Shown here: piece by piece, positions 14,901 through 21,783 of the stretch
Layout of the letters: each line of letters starts with the position of its first letter
Numbering within the stretch: position 1 is the stretch's first letter
NCBI GenBank assembly: GCA_021162365.1
Contig: JAGGYW010000003.1
Span: 1-33,970, forward strand
Reading direction: 5' to 3'
Source of the DNA: Nanobdellota archaeon
Lineage (GTDB): Archaea; Nanobdellota; Nanobdellia; CSSed11-243R1
DNA: 33,970 nt
Notes under the pieces: generated by a model
What the model was told of the DNA's origin: nothing
Seen by the model: only the letters and a program-made list of their open reading frames with translations
Databases searched by the model: none
Program-made: the position numbers and the translations under genes

Positions 14901-15151
14901 CCATACATTGGGTTATTATTCTTTCTTTCGCTTGCGTTTTTCATGGATTCTTTTACGGCGTTTTTTAGCATGTATTCTAAATCATATCTTGATTTTATTT
15001 CTTGAAGGATTTCATTTTCTGCAATTTTTAGTTGTATCTGTTGGTATCTTCGGAGTAATTCATCTCCCTCTATGTCAAAATAAGAATTCTTTGACAGCAT
15101 GAATCTTTGGTATATCCTCATCATTTCTTCTATCCCTTTTTCGAGCATCAC
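14897..15151 (-). CDS. Small helical protein, start uncertain
   Basis: From GTG 15151 (next codon ATG 15148) the protein is 84 aa, helical and charged, ending SERKNNNPMYG. The same frame stays open and protein-like for about 28 more codons upstream, to near 15230 (IDELEEKLNEFPSDYKPKF), but without ATG, GTG or TTG. An ATG in another frame lies at 15223-15225. Either translation begins at GTG 15151 (GGTG lies 6 nt upstream), a non-standard codon is used, or one base is missing. Its tail overlaps the preceding convergent gene by 4 nt. Confidence 0.5.
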   Translation of the reverse strand: MMLEKGIEEMMRIYQRFMLSKNSYFDIEGDELLRRYQQIQLKIAENEILQEIKSRYDLEYMLKNAVKESMKNASERKNNNPMYG

Positions 15152-15262
15152 TATTGTAACACCAAGCTCCTCAAATTTTGGCTTGTAATCGCTTGGAAAT
15201 TCATTTAGTTTTTCTTCGAGTTCATCAATTTTCTCAAAAGATATATAAATCTTTAGATTTTT

Positions 15263-15282
15263 TAACTACTTTGTAATGGTGA
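15263..15282 (+). promoter_or_regulatory. TAACTAC-N6-ATGGTGA site
   Basis: The left arm is perfect and the right arm matches 5 of 7 positions of GTAGTNA. It lies between the TATA box ATATATAAAT (15241-15250) and the ATG at 15287. The TATA is nearly symmetrical and may also serve the leftward small gene. Confidence 0.45.
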
Positions 15283-15286
15283 GAAT

Positions 15287-16075
15287 ATGAAACACCCGAT
15301 TGATGCATTTAAGCATACTTCTAAAACTTTGAGAAAGTACGGTATGAATGAATATTTGAGAAGGGATCTAATAAGAAAACCCAAAGAGAGCGTGTCATAT
15401 ATTCCACAGGATTATACAAATGATGTTATTCTTGGAGAAGGATTGGAATACATGCTCAATAGGCTTAGAGAAGAAGGGAATCTTGACAAGAAAACTTTTA
15501 TAATTGTTGAAGAAGGTATGCCGCATATACCATATGGTGCGATTGTTTTAAGACGGAATGATATTGAGCCATTTATTTGGCTTGAAAAGAGAGAAGATGT
15601 TACCCCAACAATGTATTATTCTAACTTCTCATATTTTGCAGATGAGTTTAAAAAGTTTGAGAGGGGAAATTTAGTAGCAAGGGTGTTCGATACACACAGT
15701 AGTATTGATCGCAGTGATTTAATTCCTGATAGCGAGAAGCTTAAAGAGAAGGGAATTGAAAGGGTTGTGTTTTTAATGGAAGGCACTCTTGCTCTTGGAA
15801 GTGAGTATAATACGGATGAAGAATTGGATAGTTTGTTTTCCGGTGAAAGAAGTTCTTTGGCTTCGTTGTATAGGTCATTAAACAAAGCTGGATTTAAGAT
15901 AAAAATTTATGAAATTGACCCACGGTCAACAGAACACAGCTATGAGAAGATGCTTAAATTTGTGAAGGAAAATGATGAGATTTTAGCGTTTCTCGAAGAT
16001 GTTTGGGGGCAAGGAAGAGCAGATAGAAATGAGTTAGTGAAAATCTTAGAAGATTTCAAGAAAAGTTGGTTTTAA
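15287..16075 (+). CDS. Hypothetical 262-aa protein
   Basis: The start is supported by GGTGAGAAT before the ATG. The protein is soluble and alpha/beta, with no motif I recognise. Notable segments are KKTFIIVEEGMPHIPYGAIV, then ARVFDTHSSIDRSDLIP, and VFLMEGTLALGSEYNTDEEL. These alternate strands with acidic/His-containing loops and could be an active site. It converges on the RNA ligase gene, with a 4-nt tail overlap, and both have TNACTAC-type sites, so they may act together. No function is assigned. Confidence 0.6.
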   Translation: MKHPIDAFKHTSKTLRKYGMNEYLRRDLIRKPKESVSYIPQDYTNDVILGEGLEYMLNRLREEGNLDKKTFIIVEEGMPHIPYGAIVLRRNDIEPFIWLEKREDVTPTMYYSNFSYFADEFKKFERGNLVARVFDTHSSIDRSDLIPDSEKLKEKGIERVVFLMEGTLALGSEYNTDEELDSLFSGERSSLASLYRSLNKAGFKIKIYEIDPRSTEHSYEKMLKFVKENDEILAFLEDVWGQGRADRNELVKILEDFKKSWF

Positions 16076-16755
16076 CTCCATTCTTTTTCATATTCGTTTG
16101 TAGATTTGTTTTTTATTGTGGGTCTCCAATGAGTGTTTATCCCCTCTATAAATTCTTTTGGAACATACTTGGCTCTATGTAGGTTATAATCCTCATCATC
16201 TATCCTTAAGTATAGCCCTTCTTTTTTGGGAGCACCAAATTGAGAACCATCTAACAACTTCTCGAGATCTTTTACCCCGTTTATTTTTCCTTCATATATT
16301 ATTGGATTGTATGCGATACTTGTTCTACTTAGCAGTTCAATCACTCTTTTTTGTGATAGGAATCTCTCGTTTTTTAAATCAAATATATCATATGCAATAA
16401 AGTATGAAGGAAGGCTTTGATAGTGTATGGTATGTTTCCAAAAAGCCCACTCACCAATAAGACAGAGTCCTTTTTCAGATATAGATTTTATTTCTTCTTC
16501 ATGTATATTATACCATAAATTTAGATTTTTGAATCTGGCATCGTGTGGAGTTACTATACTTCCCCTACTCTTATAATGGGGTCCATCTTCATCAACAAAA
16601 ATTGCTAAATTATTCCCATCCACTTTCTCTTGGATTATCACTTCTGTATTTGTGAAGATGTCTGTTTCCTTTGGGCCTAATGATTTATCTTCCCTTACCT
16701 CTACTTCTACAAATATATAGGGTGTTTTTGGAAATTCAAATTCTCGCCAGTTCAT
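16072..16755 (-). CDS. RNA ligase, Rnl2-like nucleotidyltransferase
   Basis: The 227-aa protein carries the ligase nucleotidyltransferase motifs in order. Motif I is EKVDGNN (43-49), with Lys44 as the adenylation lysine. SRGSIVTP serves as motif Ia, LIGEWAFW as motif III, EGLYLRI as motif IV and RAKYV as motif V. It is short and lacks an added C-terminal domain, like minimal RNA ligases of the T4 Rnl2 group, which seal nicks or ends in RNA using ATP. Archaeal tRNA splicing is normally sealed by RtcB, so this enzyme more likely repairs RNA. Its promoter has a good TNACTAC palindrome just upstream of TATA, and a PIN-domain gene lies behind it. Confidence 0.8.
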   Translation of the reverse strand: MNWREFEFPKTPYIFVEVEVREDKSLGPKETDIFTNTEVIIQEKVDGNNLAIFVDEDGPHYKSRGSIVTPHDARFKNLNLWYNIHEEEIKSISEKGLCLIGEWAFWKHTIHYQSLPSYFIAYDIFDLKNERFLSQKRVIELLSRTSIAYNPIIYEGKINGVKDLEKLLDGSQFGAPKKEGLYLRIDDEDYNLHRAKYVPKEFIEGINTHWRPTIKNKSTNEYEKEWS

Positions 16756-16788
16756 AATAACACCTTAGTATAACTCCCTTTATAAAAT

Positions 16789-16808
16789 TTACTACATAAA
16801 AGTAGTAT
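16789..16808 (-). promoter_or_regulatory. Palindrome TTACTAC-N6-GTAGTAT before the RNA ligase gene
   Basis: Only the last base departs from a perfect inverted repeat. It directly abuts the TATA box (CTTTATAAAATTT, 16779-16790) on the upstream side, a position more typical of activator or BRE-proximal binding than of steric repression. Confidence 0.55.
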
Positions 16809-16809
16809 C

Positions 16810-17307
16810 CTATGCTTTTAGAGCTTCTTGGAGATATGCTTCTGATGGTATAACATCAACGCCTTGAGTGTGATACCCACCCAATATTTCTTCAATGTCG
16901 CTGTCTGAGGAAACAATAGTCACGTGCTTGTTTTGTTGTGATAATATGTATGCTAATTTAAGAAGTGCAGCGTCACCTATTCCAACTCTGCTGTTCTTTT
17001 TTGCTGAGTGTTCCCTTAGAGCATCCTCTAAGTTTTTAATATCCTCCTTACTTACACCAACATTTACTAGATCTATTGTTCCACTTCCTATTAAGCTCCA
17101 TAGTTGTTCTATTAGTTGACCAGGCACTAGCAACCTTCCATCGTCGCCGTGACGGTGGTTTAGTTGTTGTTGGGTCAGTTCATTAACTACTTCCATGGGA
17201 ACTAGGTAAGAATTATTGTTTAAGTGCTCAAGCATACCTTTGTGGTAGAGAGATATGATTGCCTGAGTGTCCAGCAAATACACAGTTTGAGCATAGTTAT
17301 TATACAT
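16810..17307 (-). CDS. PIN-domain protein (putative ribonuclease)
   Basis: The 165-aa protein has the spaced acidic residues of PIN domains: LLDTQAII (Asp about 13), VVNELTQ (Glu about 43), GIGDAALL (Asp about 112) and SSDSDI (Asp about 135-137). PIN enzymes cut RNA with Mg or Mn. Many are VapC toxins, but at this length, and with no antitoxin gene upstream, it may instead be a processing nuclease like the archaeal Nob1 or Smg6-type proteins. I chose the second of two adjacent ATGs because GAGGTGA precedes it at better spacing. Its TATA box is flanked upstream by a TTACTAC site, as for the RNA ligase next door. Confidence 0.75.
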   Translation of the reverse strand: MYNNYAQTVYLLDTQAIISLYHKGMLEHLNNNSYLVPMEVVNELTQQQLNHRHGDDGRLLVPGQLIEQLWSLIGSGTIDLVNVGVSKEDIKNLEDALREHSAKKNSRVGIGDAALLKLAYILSQQNKHVTIVSSDSDIEEILGGYHTQGVDVIPSEAYLQEALKA

Positions 17308-17352
17308 CATTCACCTCACCGGGAATTTTAACACATTAATTATTTATAAATG

Positions 17353-17372
17353 TTACTACTTATAAGTGAATA
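17353..17372 (-). promoter_or_regulatory. TTACTAC-N6-GTGAATA site before the PIN gene
   Basis: One perfect arm and one weak arm lie immediately upstream of the TATA box ATTTATAAAT (17339-17350) of the leftward PIN gene, the same layout as at the RNA ligase. Confidence 0.4.
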
Positions 17373-17380
17373 CAATATAG

Positions 17381-17396
17381 AAAGATTTATAAATAG
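17381..17396 (+). promoter_or_regulatory. TATA/BRE promoter of the asnS leader transcript
   Basis: AAAGATTTATAAATAG is a strong BRE-TATA match. It predicts a start near 17415 and so a leader of about 180 nt before asnS, unusually long in a window where most genes look leaderless. Confidence 0.6.
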
Positions 17397-17422
17397 ATTC
17401 GCATTAAGATTATTTGGTGGAA

Positions 17423-17452
17423 ATGATATCAAAAGGCGATTATCGGAACTGA
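17423..17452 (+). CDS. Leader peptide 1 upstream of asnS (MISKGDYRN)
   Basis: ATG-ATA-TCA-AAA-GGC-GAT-TAT-CGG-AAC-TGA encodes nine residues ending Tyr-Arg-Asn at the stop. GGTGG lies 2 nt before the ATG, and the predicted transcript start is only about 8 nt upstream. The last codons repeat almost exactly in leader peptide 2, which argues against chance. Confidence 0.5.
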   Translation: MISKGDYRN

Positions 17453-17466
17453 ATCTTTTTCTAAAC

Positions 17467-17496
17467 TTTTCTTAGAAAGAAAACTTTACCGAAGAA
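17467..17496 (+). other. Stem/mirror-purine element in the asnS leader
   Basis: TTTTCTT (17467-17473) pairs with AAGAAAA (17477-17483) across AGA. CTTTACCG and AAGAA follow, a shortened mirror arm (5 of 7 positions). It lies between the two leader peptides, where a regulatory structure would be expected. Confidence 0.45.
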
Positions 17497-17518
17497 TTGA
17501 AATCTTGGAGGTGAGACT

Positions 17519-17563
17519 ATGAAGTCTAGAAAAGCTCTTTTAGGTGGTTATCGGAACCGCTAA
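17519..17563 (+). CDS. Leader peptide 2 upstream of asnS (MKSRKALLGGYRNR)
   Basis: A 14-codon ORF has a strong Shine-Dalgarno, GGAGGTGAG (17507-17515), 3 nt before the ATG. It ends GGT-GGT-TAT-CGG-AAC-CGC-TAA, repeating the Tyr-Arg-Asn end of leader peptide 1 (TTATCGGAAC is shared). Its stop lies 31 nt before the preferred asnS start, which has no Shine-Dalgarno of its own, so re-initiation or coupling is plausible. Confidence 0.55.
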   Translation: MKSRKALLGGYRNR

Positions 17564-17594
17564 ACATTTTAAGCATAAAATTATGGGTTATCCT

Positions 17595-18863
17595 ATGGAG
17601 TTTGTTGAAATTGGAGAGATTTTAGATGGAAAACATACAGGCGAGAAGGTCGCAATTCGTGGCTGGGTTTACAGAGAGAGGAAGCAAAAGACAGTTTCCT
17701 TCTTTTTAATTAGGGATGACTCCGGAATTATCCAGACGGCAATTAAGCCAGATTCTAAGTTTTGGGATGAAGCCCAGAAGTTGACAATTGAATCCTCTGT
17801 AAAGATTTGGGGAATAGTCAAGGAAGACAAGAGAGCCCCCGGCGGATATGAAATTCAGATAGAGAAACTTGAAATTGTCGGGTTGGCAGAAAGATTTCCA
17901 ATTACAAAAGACAAAAGTGAGGAATTTCTGAGAGATGTCAGACATTTATGGATTCGCAGCAGAAGAATGACTTTAATTTTCAAGGTTCGCAGCGCCGTTT
18001 TTGAAGCCATTCACGAATTTTACAAGCAGAAAGGATATTATGAAATTCAGGCACCAAGCTTTACCGGCTCTGCCTGCGAGGGTGGCTCTACATTATTTGA
18101 AGTGAAATACTTTGACAAAAAGGCGTATTTGACCCAGTCATGGCAGCTTTATGCTGAAGCAATGATATTTTCTTTGCAGAGAATTTACACTATTGCTCCA
18201 AGCTTTAGGGCTGAAAAAAGCAGAACAAGAAGACACCTCGCGGAATACTGGCATCATGAAATGGAAACTGCTTGGATGCAGTTTGAGGAGCTTTTGAAAT
18301 TCGAGGAGGAGTTCATAGCATTCGTGGCACACTATGTTGCAGAAAAATGTGAAAAAGAATTGAAAGAGCTTGGGAGGGATGTTGAAGAACTAAAAAAATT
18401 AAAGCCGCCGTTTAAGAGAATGAAATACGAAGAAGCAATTAAAAAGCTTGGAAAGGAATGGGGATACGATCTAACGGATGCAGATGAGAGAAAGCTTGTA
18501 GCAGAAATTGGAGCGCCAGTTTTTATAACTCACTTCCCGCGAGAGATGAAAGCATTTTACATGAGGCCTGACCCAAAAGACAAAAAAGTTGTGCTGGCAG
18601 CTGACTTGTTGATACCTGGCGTTGGGGAGACAACAGGTGGCAGCGAAAGAATTTATGACTTAAAGGAGTTGGAGGAATCACTAAAACTTTTCAAGCTTGA
18701 CAAAAAGGATTATGAATGGTATCTTGACTTAAGAAGGTATGGAACAATACCTCATTCCGGTTTCGGACTTGGAATTGAGAGATTAGTTATGTGGCTTTCA
18801 GGAGCAGAGCACATAATGGAAACAATTCCGTTCCCAAGGACAATTACAAGGTTATACCCATAG
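17595..18863 (+). CDS. asnS: Asparaginyl-tRNA synthetase
   Basis: A class IIb synthetase of 422 aa. An N-terminal OB-fold anticodon-binding domain (about 10-105) contains VAIRGWVYRERKQK. The catalytic domain has SFRAEKSRTRRHLAEYWHHEMETAW (motif 2) and PHSGFGLGIERLVMW (motif 3) and ends FPRTITRLYP. The residues and spacing match archaeal AsnRS rather than AspRS (CEGGSTLFEVKYF, YLTQSWQLYAEA). I use ATG 17595 (MEFVEIGEIL); ATG 17583 in the same frame is an alternative. A weak TATA-like ATTTTAAGC about 26 nt upstream could allow a second, leaderless transcript. The long leader with two Asn-ending peptides suggests control by charged tRNA-Asn. Confidence 0.93.
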   Translation: MEFVEIGEILDGKHTGEKVAIRGWVYRERKQKTVSFFLIRDDSGIIQTAIKPDSKFWDEAQKLTIESSVKIWGIVKEDKRAPGGYEIQIEKLEIVGLAERFPITKDKSEEFLRDVRHLWIRSRRMTLIFKVRSAVFEAIHEFYKQKGYYEIQAPSFTGSACEGGSTLFEVKYFDKKAYLTQSWQLYAEAMIFSLQRIYTIAPSFRAEKSRTRRHLAEYWHHEMETAWMQFEELLKFEEEFIAFVAHYVAEKCEKELKELGRDVEELKKLKPPFKRMKYEEAIKKLGKEWGYDLTDADERKLVAEIGAPVFITHFPREMKAFYMRPDPKDKKVVLAADLLIPGVGETTGGSERIYDLKELEESLKLFKLDKKDYEWYLDLRRYGTIPHSGFGLGIERLVMWLSGAEHIMETIPFPRTITRLYP

Positions 18864-18867
18864 CACC

Positions 18868-18895
18868 TTTTTAGGAAAAAGCTGCACCAAAAAGG
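18868..18895 (+). other. Stem/mirror-purine element between asnS and the MFS gene
   Basis: TTTTT (18868-18872) pairs with AAAAA (18876-18880) across AGG. The spacer GCTGCACC is followed by AAAAA (18889-18893), which runs straight into the GGAGAGTG Shine-Dalgarno of the next gene. Folding could alter access to that site. Confidence 0.45.
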
Positions 18896-18906
18896 AGAGT
18901 GAAACC

Positions 18907-20043
18907 TTGCCATTTACAAATATATTTCACTGGATGCAAAAGCTGAATAATGAGTTAACAGAGGTTTACCTAACTTTGTATTTAAGGAAGTTTGCAATTA
19001 CTTTGGCGGGAGTTTTTATTCCAATTTATCTTCACACTATTGGGTACAACCTAAACGAAGTCTTGTTTGCGGTTGCAATCATGTATGCTGCGAAAGCTTT
19101 TCTTGCACCTGTTGCTTTGAAAGTCAGTGAAAAAATCGGTGTTAAGCACACTATAGTATTTAATGTTCCTGCGCTCCTTTTGTTTTTTTACTTCTTATAT
19201 CTGCTCCCAGATCACCCACATTATTTCGGGTATCTTGTAGCTCCGTTTATTGCAATGTCAAATGTAATGTTTTGGATACCCACAAATGGAATCTTCGCCA
19301 GATTTTCCCATAAGAAAAAGACAGGCAAGGAAACAAGTTATTTAATTTTAACCTCAAGGTTGAGTGGTGTTCTTGCTCCTTTAGTTGGTGGAATAATCCT
19401 AACAGAGCTTTCATTTAATTATCTTTTTGCAATTGTTGGGGGAATTTTAACTTTGAGTCTTGTGCCTCTTTTCCTTTCGAGAGATTATAGCTGCAAGCGA
19501 AAGGATGTTGGGATGAAAATAGTTCGTGAGCACACAAAATACTATTTTGCATACTTTGTTCAGGGTATTCTTGCAGCAACAACATTTTTAGTAATTCCTT
19601 TCCTTACTTTGTTTCTTCTTAAGTCATATCTTTCAGTAGGTTCAGTTTCCACGCTTTTGCTTGTCGGCTCGTTTTTTGTAATATTTGTTGTTGGTAAGTT
19701 GACAGATAAATTTGAAGGAAAACATCTCATCAAGCTTGGCGGTGCGGTTCTCTCTGTTTCATTCCTTATCCTAGCTTATGCAAAGTCTCCTTTGGTTGTT
19801 TATTCGGCGTCTTTCCTTGTTGGAATAGGTATAATAATGGCATTTCTTCCGATATTTGCAATCTCTTCGATAATTGCTAAGAAGTACAATGAAACAGAAT
19901 TCATGATGCTACGTGAAATTTTTATTGCTGCTGGTTCAACTTTCATGGTTCTCCTGCTTGTTCCCTTCCCAGATGTAGTTAAAATAAAAGTTGGACTTTT
20001 AGTTGCGGCATTGGCTTCCACCTACTTTGTTCTAATGAAATAG
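18907..20043 (+). CDS. Major facilitator superfamily transporter
   Basis: The 378-aa integral membrane protein has about 11-12 hydrophobic segments. A first helix is near 28-48 and a typical cytoplasmic loop follows TM2 (KVSEKIGVKH). The start is TTG at 18907, with GGAGAGTG upstream. The gene is 43 nt after asnS, so it may be read from the asnS transcript. The substrate is unknown; the sequence is an MFS_1-type permease. Confidence 0.75.
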   Translation: MPFTNIFHWMQKLNNELTEVYLTLYLRKFAITLAGVFIPIYLHTIGYNLNEVLFAVAIMYAAKAFLAPVALKVSEKIGVKHTIVFNVPALLLFFYFLYLLPDHPHYFGYLVAPFIAMSNVMFWIPTNGIFARFSHKKKTGKETSYLILTSRLSGVLAPLVGGIILTELSFNYLFAIVGGILTLSLVPLFLSRDYSCKRKDVGMKIVREHTKYYFAYFVQGILAATTFLVIPFLTLFLLKSYLSVGSVSTLLLVGSFFVIFVVGKLTDKFEGKHLIKLGGAVLSVSFLILAYAKSPLVVYSASFLVGIGIIMAFLPIFAISSIIAKKYNETEFMMLREIFIAAGSTFMVLLLVPFPDVVKIKVGLLVAALASTYFVLMK

Positions 20044-20217
20044 AAGATTTTGTGGGTAATCTGCGTGCCCAGATGCATCACCTCCGTAGAGGCAACGCAG
20101 AGCTCACAAGATTACCATCCACATCAGAACCACCAGCGGGTTCCGATACCTCCTGCGACCGGAAAACCACCAGCGGGTTCTTCAATAAGTATATTAATTC
20201 CCCCAGATTTAAAATTT
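20044..20217 (+). ncRNA. Candidate structured RNA or intergenic repeat region
   Basis: This GC-rich stretch forms a long stem: GGTAATC (20055-20061) pairs with GATTACC (20110-20116), then TGCGT (20062-20066) with ACGCA (20095-20099), leaving an asymmetric 3' bulge. Two copies of AACCACCAGCGGGTTC follow (20128-20143 and 20165-20180). Each can fold into a small AACC/GGTT hairpin. A frame runs through the region in line with the small membrane protein, but its codon content looks non-coding. I see no box C/D or H/ACA signature I would trust. It could be the MFS 3' UTR or an independent RNA. Confidence 0.4.
20128..20180 (+). repeat. Direct repeat AACCACCAGCGGGTTC, two copies
   Basis: Identical 16-nt copies lie at 20128-20143 and 20165-20180, separated by 21 nt. 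Each has its own inverted repeat. They lie in the structured region after the MFS gene. Confidence 0.7.
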
Positions 20218-20219
20218 TT

Positions 20220-20435
20220 ATGAACAACAAGTTAGTGATTACAGCTTCAAAAACTGCTTTCCTTTTTGGATTGCTTATTTGGCTTTATGTAATTGCAATG
20301 CAGATTGCTCATCCGGAAAGTGTTAGCTGGACTTTTGTGTATTGGCTTCCCATTAGAATGGATTTTGTTGGAGAAGTCGCATTTGTTATTTTATTAGTTG
20401 GATTTTTCGTTTGGCAGTTAAACTCTAAATCTTAG
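20220..20435 (+). CDS. Small two-helix membrane protein (71 aa)
   Basis: I start at ATG 20220 (MNNKLVITASKTAFLFG), about 26 nt from AGTATATTAATT (20188-20199); the frame upstream is GC-rich structured sequence and is probably not translated. Two hydrophobic helices (about 12-30 and 48-66) are joined by a polar loop, HPESVSWTFVYW. The function is unknown. Its end overlaps pelA tail to tail by 18 nt. Confidence 0.6.
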   Translation: MNNKLVITASKTAFLFGLLIWLYVIAMQIAHPESVSWTFVYWLPIRMDFVGEVAFVILLVGFFVWQLNSKS

Positions 20436-21479
20436 CAATGCTCCAATTTGCATTTCGGCAAAGCGCTCTCCTGATTCGTGTTCTTTTGATATTATTACAA
20501 CTTTAGCTCCATTCTTTTCTGCATCGTCCATTATTTTATTTAATTCGTCAAACTTGTTTTCTTCCTTTAACTTTTCAATGTAATCATCTGATACCAAAAG
20601 AGTTTCGACAGCCCCATATTCAACTGCTCTTTTAACTTCATTTATTCCATATGTTGCCAAGCCGTCCTTAGAAACTTCTTCAAAGAATTTTTCAACTAAC
20701 CGTGTCTCCTCGGAAATTCTGCTTCCCTGCATTACTTTTTCAACGGCGCCTCTTTTAATCAGCTCGTTTATACCCGTTTTTCCATGGGTTGAAATTTTAA
20801 ACAGATGGATTTTCTTTTTTAATTCAGGGAATTTCTCAAGGGTTTTCTTAAGATTTTCAGAAAGGAAACCAACTCCCCCAAAAACAATTTTATTCACATT
20901 GTTGTTCTTTGCTGTTTCTTCAAGCAGTTTTGCCAATTCTACTAAAAATTCTTCTCTGCTTTTTTCATACAGCTTTTGAGTTTCTTTCTTTTTCCCTGGG
21001 AGAGATTTTGAAAGGTCAGAAATGTATTCTATCCCAAATTCTTTAAGTAAAGCAATTGTAGCATCCCCGTAATCTGCCGCACATAAAATTAGTTTTGGTT
21101 TTTTTGTGGATTCAACTGCATCTTTTATTCTTTTTATCTGCCAGCCTTGCCAGTTTTCTTTTTTAATAAGAACTACACTGCCTCTTTCAACTGTTACTGT
21201 GTGAAAAGAGCCATGGGGGACATTTGGGTTAGATGATTCAATAATTGTTCCAAGTACTCTAAGCATGTTTTTTTGGAATTCTACTTTTTCTACCTTTAGC
21301 TTTACTTTTAATTTAACTCTTTTTCCCTCTTGCTCGTCTGTTTTTTTGACAATTCTTGTTGTTTCGCTCTCAATTTCATCATTTTTGTCTATGATTCTTG
21401 AGAGTATCCAGATATCATCAAGGGTATCTACCTTTAATTTTAAAATTCCCTCTTTTTTATCTTCAAATATTATTTTCAT
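20418..21479 (-). CDS. pelA: Pelota (Dom34), ribosome-rescue factor
   Basis: The 353-aa protein matches archaeal Pelota across three domains: an N-terminal Sm-like RNA-binding domain (1-about 130, with NPNVPHGSFHTVTVERG), a central eRF1-like domain (about 135-260, IVFGGVGFLSENLKKTL and STHGKTGINELIKRGAVEKV) and a C-terminal eRF1-type domain (about 265-353, YGINEVKRAVEYGAVETLLVSD). With an EF1A-like GTPase and ABCE1 it splits stalled ribosomes. It lacks the GGQ of release factors, as expected. It has its own promoter and reads leftward. Confidence 0.95.
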   Translation of the reverse strand: MKIIFEDKKEGILKLKVDTLDDIWILSRIIDKNDEIESETTRIVKKTDEQEGKRVKLKVKLKVEKVEFQKNMLRVLGTIIESSNPNVPHGSFHTVTVERGSVVLIKKENWQGWQIKRIKDAVESTKKPKLILCAADYGDATIALLKEFGIEYISDLSKSLPGKKKETQKLYEKSREEFLVELAKLLEETAKNNNVNKIVFGGVGFLSENLKKTLEKFPELKKKIHLFKISTHGKTGINELIKRGAVEKVMQGSRISEETRLVEKFFEEVSKDGLATYGINEVKRAVEYGAVETLLVSDDYIEKLKEENKFDELNKIMDDAEKNGAKVVIISKEHESGERFAEMQIGALLRFRV

Positions 21480-21567
21480 GTTTAATTTTACTCTTAGGGA
21501 ATATATAAAGTAAACTCTATTTTGTTGTTATAGAATACTTATAAATGCAAAATTCCTTTTTAGTATC

Positions 21568-21699
21568 ATGGTGAGGTATGAAGAGGAGCTAATCTGCCCA
21601 AGCTGTGGTTCTACAGAAATTGTTTTGCTTGAATCAACTGGCGAAATGTATTGTAAAAAGTGCGGAACCATACTTGAGGAAGAGCTTTTAAGAGCTTGA
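21568..21699 (+). CDS. Mini zinc-ribbon protein resembling the TFB N-terminus (43 aa)
   Basis: The short gene encodes CPSCGSTEIVLLESTGEMYC and then KKCGTIL: two CxxC pairs spaced as in the zinc ribbon of transcription factor B. It ends after the ribbon, with no cyclin-like repeats. TATA box ACTTATAAATG lies about 26 nt before the ATG, so the mRNA is leaderless. It may bind RNA polymerase in the manner of TFB's ribbon, or be a generic ribbon; the former is inference. Confidence 0.65.
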   Translation: MVRYEEELICPSCGSTEIVLLESTGEMYCKKCGTILEEELLRA

Positions 21700-21783
21700 A
21701 TGCATTAAACTTGCATTTGCTGATTCTAATAGTCATCTTAGGCCTCCACTAACTTTATTAATTTCAATTTGATTGATAATTCT

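Noticed and set aside
17411-17563. Box C/D guide RNA upstream of asnS
   Set aside because: AATGATA and ACTGA look like C and D boxes, but a proper second pair is missing, and the codon-level repeat is better explained by the leader ORFs.
20077-20085. ATCACCTCC, like the 3' end of 16S rRNA
   Set aside because: Only nine bases match and nothing else of 16S rRNA is nearby; it sits inside a local hairpin.
20136-20150. Third copy of the asnS-leader repeat on the minus strand (GGTATCGGAACC)
   Set aside because: It shares about 9-10 bases, but the frame differs and there is no matching short ORF. Probably chance.
20052-20219. N-terminal extension of the small membrane protein
   Set aside because: The added residues are translated from a GC-rich hairpin region, whereas ATG 20220 has a well-spaced TATA box and a sensible membrane-protein start.
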